Below are positions 15,158 through 20,428 of a DNA stretch of 20,428 nt, piece by piece. Under the pieces are notes generated by a model, which was not told the DNA's origin, ran no database searches, and saw nothing but the letters and a program-made list of their open reading frames with translations. The position numbers and the translations under genes are program-made. Every line of letters starts with the position of its first letter. Positions within the stretch are counted from its first letter, which is position 1. The stretch lies in the IMG/VR virus record IMGVR_UViG_3300021197_000365, positions 1-20,428 of that record; one strand, given 5' to 3'. The stretch comes from a virus.

Positions 15158-16218
15158 TGACTATAACCTCTATAGATAACTTTGGTCACGCCTCTGGCTC
15201 AATATCTATGAGTGAGTTACGTGATTACTATGGGCAGTCTGGTTCTGTATCCCTTAATGGTAACCTTAACGGGGGAACTAACCCTGTTCCTAGTAGTTTA
15301 CCTGCTTCTGGTGCGGCTACCTCTTTTTCTAATTATCGTAGTAAGAATAGAATACTCAAGAAGAAGGGTACTACAGAGACAAAATCTAGTGGTACTTTTT
15401 GGTCACCCGCACAGTCAGGTTGTGTTCAGTACAACGTTTATGCAGTTGGTGCTGGGGGTTCTGGCGGCGGTCACTCAACGGATAGTGGTCGTGAAAAGGT
15501 TTCCTCTGGTGGCGCTGCAGGTGGTACAGCTTTCCGTAGATACTCAGTGCAGGATCACGCTATATCTAATGCTTCTATACTCATTGGATCAGGTGGTACT
15601 GGTATTTCTTACCCCGCAAGTAGTGGAACAGTTAGGTCGGGTCATAATGGTGGTAATACTATTTTTAACCCTAATGGTTCTGGAACAACTATCTCTGCTA
15701 CAGGTGGATCAAGGGGTTTTGGTGGTAGGCAGGGTGCTATAAACGCTACTGTAACATCTACATTACCAGTAGGTGAAAACTCTACTTCTGTAACTATTGG
15801 TGCTTGGGGTACTGTTCCTGCATCCTTGGGTGGTAATGGTTCTGGCGGTGAACAGAACTACTCTGGTGGTAATGGCCCCGGTTTATCTGTAGGTAGTGAC
15901 CATTCTGGAGCTACAGGTGGTGGGAGTCCAAATTTAGGCTCTGGTGGTGTGAATGGTTCTACCGTTGGTGCGTCTGGATATGCAAAAGGTGCTACTACAA
16001 GTGCACCAACAAAGCCTTCAGAGTGGGGTTCTGATGTAAGCGTTACTTTTCAAGGTGGTGCGGCGGTACAACACTCAAGCGGTGCTGCAGGAGCTTCTGA
16101 TGCTGGTAATAATTACGGTGCAGGTTCTGGGAGTTCTTCTAGTGAAAGTGGTTCTGGTTCTACTGGTAATGGGTCTAGTGGTGCTATATTTGTAACATAC
16201 TACGAGATAAATACATAA
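15157..16218 (+). CDS. Glycine-rich tail fibre tip (adhesin) protein
   Basis: A 353-residue protein with two parts. Residues 1 to about 67 (SISMSELRDYYGQSGSVSLN, then SSLPASGAATSFSNYRSKNR) follow the 'G.ISMSELRxYYG...G.ISxSxFYGK' pattern used in phage fibres to join a tip. From about residue 85 a strand segment (SGTFWSPAQSGCVQYNVYAV) leads into glycine loops (GAGGSGGG, GGAAGGTAF, GGSRGFGGRQG, GGNGSGGE, GGGSPNLGSGG, GAGSGSSSS). This resembles polyglycine-loop phage adhesins such as T-even gp38-type and related glycine-rich domains, where the loops contact receptors and vary between phages. It ends in a strand, GAIFVTYYEIN. It overlaps both the fibre gene before it and the small gene after it (TAATG each). 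Confidence 0.75.
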   Translation: MTITSIDNFGHASGSISMSELRDYYGQSGSVSLNGNLNGGTNPVPSSLPASGAATSFSNYRSKNRILKKKGTTETKSSGTFWSPAQSGCVQYNVYAVGAGGSGGGHSTDSGREKVSSGGAAGGTAFRRYSVQDHAISNASILIGSGGTGISYPASSGTVRSGHNGGNTIFNPNGSGTTISATGGSRGFGGRQGAINATVTSTLPVGENSTSVTIGAWGTVPASLGGNGSGGEQNYSGGNGPGLSVGSDHSGATGGGSPNLGSGGVNGSTVGASGYAKGATTSAPTKPSEWGSDVSVTFQGGAAVQHSSGAAGASDAGNNYGAGSGSSSSESGSGSTGNGSSGAIFVTYYEINT

Positions 16219-16553
16219 TGACGAAGCGTGGATTTTACTTTGGTAGTGACAGTATCATTGAGAACATTGTTGTTTTTGATGACGATCAGGTTTTAACTTC
16301 AAGTCAAAAGTTTGAAGAGGGTGTATCAGGGGTGGCTGAGATAGGTAAGTACTTTGATGCTACTCAAAACTCAGTATATTTTCTTGCTTCTCCTATACAG
16401 GGTTGGTTACTAAATACAACTACTTGGGAGTATGAACCACCCACACCAGATCCCTCAACAGAGTTAAACTTCTACGACTGGGATGAGTCTTCTGAATCTT
16501 GGTCTTTAACAGAGACACGAGACACAGTTGAAGAAGAATGGCGCGTTGTTTAA
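16218..16553 (+). CDS. Small fibre-associated protein, possible assembly chaperone
   Basis: A 111-residue acidic protein (MTKRGFYFGSDSIIENIVVF) ending in a Trp/Pro-rich segment, GWLLNTTTWEYEPPTPDPST, then NFYDWDESSESWSL. The 'W-N-x-T-x-W-E-P-P-x-P-x-P ... Y-x-W-D-E-x-x-x-x-W' layout is common in small marine-phage proteins encoded next to tail fibre tips. Because it follows the glycine-rich tip directly and overlaps both neighbours, it may help fold or attach the tip, or sit on it. No enzyme motif is visible. A loose parallel is the tail fibre assembly proteins of other phages, but I cannot claim homology. Confidence 0.55.
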   Translation: MTKRGFYFGSDSIIENIVVFDDDQVLTSSQKFEEGVSGVAEIGKYFDATQNSVYFLASPIQGWLLNTTTWEYEPPTPDPSTELNFYDWDESSESWSLTETRDTVEEEWRVV

Positions 16554-16801
16554 TGGATAAACTTACACCAGAACAATTAGAAGAGATGCTTGACAGAGCC
16601 GCTAAAAAAGGCGCTAAACAAGCCCTGTGTGATTTAGGTTTATCTGATATGGATGCAGCTACTGACATTAAAGAGTTACGTAGTTTATTAGACTCTTGGA
16701 GAGACACAAAGAAAAGTATTTGGAAAACTTTAGTACAATTAGGAACAGTTGCAGTACTGACATTCATAGCTACTGCCGTATGGATGCAAGTAGGCAAGTA
16801 A
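16553..16801 (+). CDS. Small single-pass membrane protein (DUF6127-like), possible holin
   Basis: I start at the ATG at 16553 (MDKLTPEQLEEMLDRAAKKG), which overlaps the preceding stop as TAATG; an in-frame start at 16538 would add five residues inside the previous gene. The 82-residue product has an amphipathic helical N-terminus (AKQALCDLGLSDMDAATDIK, then ELRSLLDSWRDTK) and one predicted membrane segment at about 57-79 (TLVQLGTVAVLTFIATAVWM). The 'GAxxALxxLGLxDxxAxxDIxxLRxLLxxWRxxK' pattern is what I recall from DUF6127 proteins found in phage late regions. Size, orientation (long cytoplasmic helix, C-terminal hydrophobic anchor) and location near a lysozyme make a role in lysis possible, but a role in DNA ejection or virion assembly is equally open. 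Confidence 0.6.
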   Translation: MDKLTPEQLEEMLDRAAKKGAKQALCDLGLSDMDAATDIKELRSLLDSWRDTKKSIWKTLVQLGTVAVLTFIATAVWMQVGK

Positions 16802-16811
16802 GGAAAAATAG

Positions 16812-18887
16812 ATGGCAAAACGTTTCTTAGGATTTACACCAGAGCAGAGAGGCAAGATTGTGCCTGAGTTAGCTGGTATGCAAGGTGATGAACAGCGTAG
16901 AGTTATTGCATCTAATCCTGCTTATCAGGCTAAACTAGGTAACGCAACAGAGCAAGCTATGCGTGTTTTAAACCCTCAACCCGTTAAAGCTAATAATGGT
17001 ATGTATGTAAAGGGTTTCAATGAGGGTGGGCAAGCTAAACTAGATGCCGCACAGAAACGTGTAGCTGATGCTCAAGAAGCTTTACAGGCCGCTAGGGATG
17101 CTCAAGCAGCTAACCCAGAAGACGCATCTTTAGTAACAAAGGTTACTGAGGCTGAGACTAGATTGAGAAATGCTCAAGAGTCTCTTCAAGGTGCAGAGAC
17201 TTCCTTTAAAACTACTGAGATGCCCTCTAATGTAGAGATGACATCTACAGCGGTAAACGATCCTGAGTCTTTAATTACTAAGACAGATGTAGAGAAGATT
17301 ACCACAGATGATAAACAGACCATTACTACGGGCACTGGTGAGGTTGGCGATGCTGAGAAGGCAACTGCAACAACTGCGGAAACAGAAGAAGACGTTGTAG
17401 CTCCAGAAAAGAAGCCTACTCCTACTGTTGAGGCTACTACAGTCACAGATGAGGTTAAGAAAACTTTAGATTCTTTAACTGCAGCAACTGGTCTACCTAG
17501 TGACGAGGCTTTAGCTAAAGCTGCGACTATGAACCCTGATGAGTTAGCTCAACTAGGTTTAACTGCAGCACAGATTACAGCCGCACAGACAGTTAAAGCT
17601 CCCGATAAGCGTAAGGTAGAAGACGGTGAGATGATCTCAGGATCTTCTGTCGATATGGATCGTGTAAAGGAAGAGACAAGCTTTGAGGCGGCTACAGGCG
17701 CACCCTCTTCTGATGCCACAGTCCAAGGCCAGTTAAGCGGTCTTATGGAAGACTTTGAAGAGAAGAATCCACCAGCTTGGGCTGCAGGAGCTATGAGAGC
17801 AGCATCAGCGGCACTAGCGGCTAGGGGTCTTAGCTCCTCTAGTATGGCTGGTATGGCTGTTGTACAGGCGGCAATGGAGAGTGCTATTCCTATTGCTTCT
17901 CAGGATGCTAAGACTGCAGCAAGCTTTGAGTTACAGAATTTATCTAACAAGCAACAGTCTGCTATGTTTGCTGCACAGCAACGTGCTGAGTTTCTCAACC
18001 TAGAGTTTAACCAAGAGTTTCAGACTCGTGTAGCTAATGCAGCTAAGATCTCTGACATAGCTAATATGAATTTTACTGCAGAGCAACAGATTGCCTTGGA
18101 GAATGCCCGTCTAGCTCAGTCAGTAGATCTAGCTAACTTAGATGCCGCTAATGCTAAGGTGTTGTCTGATGCTGCAGCAATGACTCAGATGGACACAGCT
18201 AATTTAAACAACCGTCAACAGGCGGCTATACAGCAAGCTAACGCATTCCTACAGATGGATATGCAGAACTTAGAGAATGAACAACAGACTAATGTGTTTA
18301 AGGCTCAACAACGTGCTAATGCTTTGTTGTCTGACCAAGCAGCTGAGAATGCGGCTAAACAGTTTAACGCATCTAATCAGATACAGGTTGACCAGTTCTA
18401 TGATAATCTGAGTTCATCACTTAGTATGTTTAACTCTGAACAAGCTAATGCTCAGAATAGATTTAATGCTGGTGAAACAAACGCTATTGAGCAGTTCAAT
18501 AAGAAAATGGTAGATGAGCGTGAAAGATTTAATGCTGGTAACCAACTTATAATTGAGCAAGCTAATGCGGCGTGGTATCAAACAGTTGCCACTATAGATA
18601 CTGCAGCAACCAATGAAGCTAATCGTGCGGATGCAGCGGCGGCAACTAATATGACAGCCCTAGCATTTAGTGCTATGATGCAAGAGACTAGGGATATGAT
18701 GAGCTATGCTTGGCAGTCTGCTAACAATGATGCCGATAGGGCAACCCAGCTTGCTATTGCTCAACTATCATCAGATGATGCTAAACAGGCAGCAAGTGCT
18801 GCTAAATCTTCTGGCTTCTGGAGCGCTCTTGGCAACTTTGGTAGTGCCGTTGTCGAGGGTTACTTGGCTGGAAGAAATAAAGAATGA
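16812..18887 (+). CDS. Internal virion / DNA ejection-type protein
   Basis: A 691-residue, low-complexity helical protein, starting after AAGGA (16800-16804). The N-terminal part has a coiled coil (about residues 77-135, AQKRVADAQEALQAARDA and similar) and a Thr/Glu-rich acidic linker (about 136-220). The C-terminal half, from AALAARGLSSSSMAGMAVVQ at about residue 332, is Ala/Gln/Asn-rich with recurring units such as NLNNRQQAAIQQANAFLQMD, NLENEQQTNVFKAQQ and RFNAGETNAIEQFN, ending in a small hydrophobic segment (SGFWSALGNFGSAVVEGYLA). I recognise this Ala/Gln/Asn repeat type from marine phage virion proteins in the late region. It lacks sugar-binding or enzyme motifs. By place between neck/fibre genes and the lysozyme, it likely belongs to the internal or ejected proteins that open a path across the cell envelope. 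Confidence 0.65.
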   Translation: MAKRFLGFTPEQRGKIVPELAGMQGDEQRRVIASNPAYQAKLGNATEQAMRVLNPQPVKANNGMYVKGFNEGGQAKLDAAQKRVADAQEALQAARDAQAANPEDASLVTKVTEAETRLRNAQESLQGAETSFKTTEMPSNVEMTSTAVNDPESLITKTDVEKITTDDKQTITTGTGEVGDAEKATATTAETEEDVVAPEKKPTPTVEATTVTDEVKKTLDSLTAATGLPSDEALAKAATMNPDELAQLGLTAAQITAAQTVKAPDKRKVEDGEMISGSSVDMDRVKEETSFEAATGAPSSDATVQGQLSGLMEDFEEKNPPAWAAGAMRAASAALAARGLSSSSMAGMAVVQAAMESAIPIASQDAKTAASFELQNLSNKQQSAMFAAQQRAEFLNLEFNQEFQTRVANAAKISDIANMNFTAEQQIALENARLAQSVDLANLDAANAKVLSDAAAMTQMDTANLNNRQQAAIQQANAFLQMDMQNLENEQQTNVFKAQQRANALLSDQAAENAAKQFNASNQIQVDQFYDNLSSSLSMFNSEQANAQNRFNAGETNAIEQFNKKMVDERERFNAGNQLIIEQANAAWYQTVATIDTAATNEANRADAAAATNMTALAFSAMMQETRDMMSYAWQSANNDADRATQLAIAQLSSDDAKQAASAAKSSGFWSALGNFGSAVVEGYLAGRNKE

Positions 18888-18900
18888 TAAGGATAACATA

Positions 18901-20184
18901 ATGAGCGAAGTACAATTTTCCTTTGATGCCCTAAGCTTTCTGCAAGAAGTTCTTCCAGAGCCAGAAGAGGCTAAACCTACAGAGTCCATAATTAGTAGAC
19001 CTACAGAGCCTAAACCTGTAGAGGCTAAGGACGAAAACCAAACGATGCTACAAGACTTTGCTCGCCTACAGGCTGACCAGTATGACTTGAAGAGTATGAA
19101 GAAAGCCCCACCTGTAAAGTCTAACCTTATACAAGACTACTTAGATAACTTAGATATGTTCTACAAAGATGAGCAGATGAATGAGGCTATCAATAGCGCT
19201 CTGATGGAAGCTACTAGACCCCCTATAGGGCAAATGTCAGATACAGCTAGGACTGCTATGTTTAGTGGTGCTGATATGCGGGGTTCTGAGTTGACTATGA
19301 TGGACAACGCTAGGGAAGCTCAGGATGTAGTTCAGCCTATGGTCACACCTGTCTCTAGAGGTGAACAGCCAGAGATGGCAGACAGCCCAGCGCTTGTAGA
19401 TACACCTAGTATAGATGATCGTAGTAATGAGATGCTAGAGAAGCCTAAAGGTATTATGAATAGACCAGAGGTAGCGACTGCAAGAGAGGATGCTATAGCT
19501 GCTGGCCCAGAAGAAACAGTAGCTCCTCAAATAGTCTTCCTTAATGACTCTACAACAAATAAAGGGTCTACTGAACGAGGTATATATCAGTATGCATATG
19601 AGCAAGGGATTAAAGGAGATGAGTTACAATCTTTTATGTCTCAGGTAGCTCACGAGTCAAGTAAGTTTGGTAAAATGCAAGAGTCTGGATACTTGTGGAA
19701 AAATGTAGCATCTATGGAGCAGGCTAAAAAAGATAGACTTGCAAGAGATGGTGTTACGGAGAAGAATGCTACCGCCGAGAGAATATTTAATTCTATATAC
19801 GCAGGTAAAAATGGCAATGGTGACTTTGCCTCTGGGGATGGTAGTCGCTACAAAGGAAGGGGTTACATCCAATTAACAGGGCGTGATAACTATAGGCTTA
19901 TTGGTGAAGATATTGGCGAAGATTTAGAAGGTAATCCTGACCTTATGCTTGACCCCGAAATAGCAAAACGCGCATCTGTAGCTTGGTGGAAAAGAAATGT
20001 AAGATCTAAAAAACCTGATTACACCGATGTAAAGAGGGTAACTAGAATAGTTAATGGTGGGGAAAATGGCTTATCTGAGCGTAAAAAGTACTTTAAAAGG
20101 TATGGTGAAAAACCTACCGCCCCTCAAGCTTCTTTAAGACCATCAGCAAGACCAGAGCCTAACATACAGGTGGCATCTAACTAA
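18901..20184 (+). CDS. Virion-associated GH19-type lysozyme
   Basis: I start at the ATG at 18901 (MSEVQFSFDALSFLQEVLPE) with an AAGGA upstream; the longer frame from 18706 lies inside the previous gene. The 427-residue protein has a disordered, acidic, Pro/Glu-rich N-terminal half (residues 1 to about 215, with TEPKPVEAK and Met-rich stretches), then a catalytic domain of the GH19 (chitinase-like) lysozyme type. QVAHESSKFGKMQES places likely catalytic acids at E252 and E261; a conserved GDG...KGRGYIQLTGR block spans about D313-R328, and NPDLMLDPEIAKRASVAWWK follows. GH19-type phage enzymes cleave peptidoglycan. Its long N-terminal extension and location among virion genes suggest it is packaged and used at entry, though it could also serve as endolysin. 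No signal peptide is visible. Confidence 0.8.
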   Translation: MSEVQFSFDALSFLQEVLPEPEEAKPTESIISRPTEPKPVEAKDENQTMLQDFARLQADQYDLKSMKKAPPVKSNLIQDYLDNLDMFYKDEQMNEAINSALMEATRPPIGQMSDTARTAMFSGADMRGSELTMMDNAREAQDVVQPMVTPVSRGEQPEMADSPALVDTPSIDDRSNEMLEKPKGIMNRPEVATAREDAIAAGPEETVAPQIVFLNDSTTNKGSTERGIYQYAYEQGIKGDELQSFMSQVAHESSKFGKMQESGYLWKNVASMEQAKKDRLARDGVTEKNATAERIFNSIYAGKNGNGDFASGDGSRYKGRGYIQLTGRDNYRLIGEDIGEDLEGNPDLMLDPEIAKRASVAWWKRNVRSKKPDYTDVKRVTRIVNGGENGLSERKKYFKRYGEKPTAPQASLRPSARPEPNIQVASN

Positions 20185-20428
20185 TGTTCGGTTTACCTCT
20201 AGAACTTATCACTATGCTCTTCTCAACAGTGTTGGGGGGAGTAATGTCTATCTGGGGTCAGTCTAATAAACAGAAGGCTGAACAACAGAGAGCATTGATA
20301 GGTGCAGCAAGTCAGGCTCGTGAACACGGTAAGACAGATAAGCACTTTGCTTGGACTAGACGTATCATAGCATTATCTGCAGTTTTCGCAATTATTGTCT
20401 TGCCAAAGCTAGTAGCAGTGTGGTATCC
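20184..20428 (+). CDS. Small two-pass membrane protein, 3' truncated
   Basis: The ATG at 20184 overlaps the lysozyme stop as TAATG, preceded by AGGTGG. The frame runs off the window end after 81 codons and two bases, so the C-terminus is missing. The product has a hydrophobic N-terminal segment (FGLPLELITMLFSTVLGGVM, about residues 2-21), a charged linker (NKQKAEQQRALIGAASQARE), then a second membrane segment at about 61-81 (RRIIALSAVFAIIVLPKLVA). Two-pass topology and its place right after a lysozyme are what one expects of a holin or related lysis-membrane protein, but no family is proven. I recall similar MFGLP...ELI proteins in marine phage late regions. Confidence 0.6.
   Translation, partial: MFGLPLELITMLFSTVLGGVMSIWGQSNKQKAEQQRALIGAASQAREHGKTDKHFAWTRRIIALSAVFAIIVLPKLVAVWY

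Noticed and set aside
15157-16218. Diversity-generating retroelement target
   Set aside because: No reverse transcriptase, template repeat or adenine-biased variable copy is visible in the window.
16420-16818. 132-residue open frame on the minus strand
   Set aside because: It runs antisense to two coupled genes with better start signals and has no ribosome binding site or recognisable domain; it is a shadow.
18706-18900. Upstream start for the lysozyme gene
   Set aside because: The extra 65 residues lie fully in the ejection-protein gene in another frame; the ATG at 18901 has its own ribosome binding site.

Overview
This window is the virion-structure (late) region of a tailed double-stranded DNA phage (Caudoviricetes). 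All recognisable genes lie on the + strand and are packed almost end to end. I see no rRNA, tRNA, integrase, CRISPR array or insertion sequence. Protein families and N-terminal signatures (a fibre beginning MAGYTRQDTTGQIAN, beta-propeller repeats with GNATDFGDLT-like motifs, an Ala/Gln/Asn-rich ejection-type protein, a GH19-type lysozyme) resemble those of marine phages of Gram-negative bacteria. A neck adaptor followed by a P22 gp10-like nozzle, with no tape measure, tail tube or sheath gene visible, points to a podovirus-like, short-tailed particle. That is an inference, and the host cannot be named from this window.

Layout. 1-360 is the 3' end of a scaffold-like gene. 361-580 is a non-coding leader with a sigma70-type promoter and hairpins. 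581-1651 is the major capsid protein, closed by a strong intrinsic terminator (1660-1693). 1725-2883 holds two small structural-type proteins. 2880-6312 holds three tandem paralogous six-repeat beta-propeller proteins. 6343-7486 holds two genes of unknown function with CGN-rich arginine codons. 7498-10755 encodes a 1085-residue Ser/Thr-rich repeat protein with an embedded lectin-like (LamG/ConA-like) domain, followed by an unlisted 38-residue ORF (10755-10871) and a fibre-tail adaptor-like protein (10883-11200). 11202-13426 holds the neck adaptor and nozzle. 13439-16553 holds a trimeric-type tail fibre, a glycine-rich tip protein and a small fibre-associated protein. 16553-16801 is a small membrane protein. 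16812-18887 is an ejection-type internal virion protein. 18901-20184 is a virion-type GH19 lysozyme. 20184 to the window end is a second small membrane protein, cut by the window edge.

How it works together. The capsid gene has its own promoter and terminator, as expected for the most abundant virion protein. Downstream genes are mostly joined by TAATG or ATGA stop/start overlaps, suggesting one long translationally coupled message. The phage appears to carry at least three receptor-binding modules: the propeller triplet, the repeat adhesin with a lectin-like domain, and the fibre plus glycine-rich tip. The first two sit between the capsid gene and the neck genes, where simpler podoviruses have little or nothing. 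The most unusual items are the propeller triplet with its linked unknown genes, the repeat adhesin, and the 38-residue ORF whose repeated RTV motif echoes the end of the adhesin.
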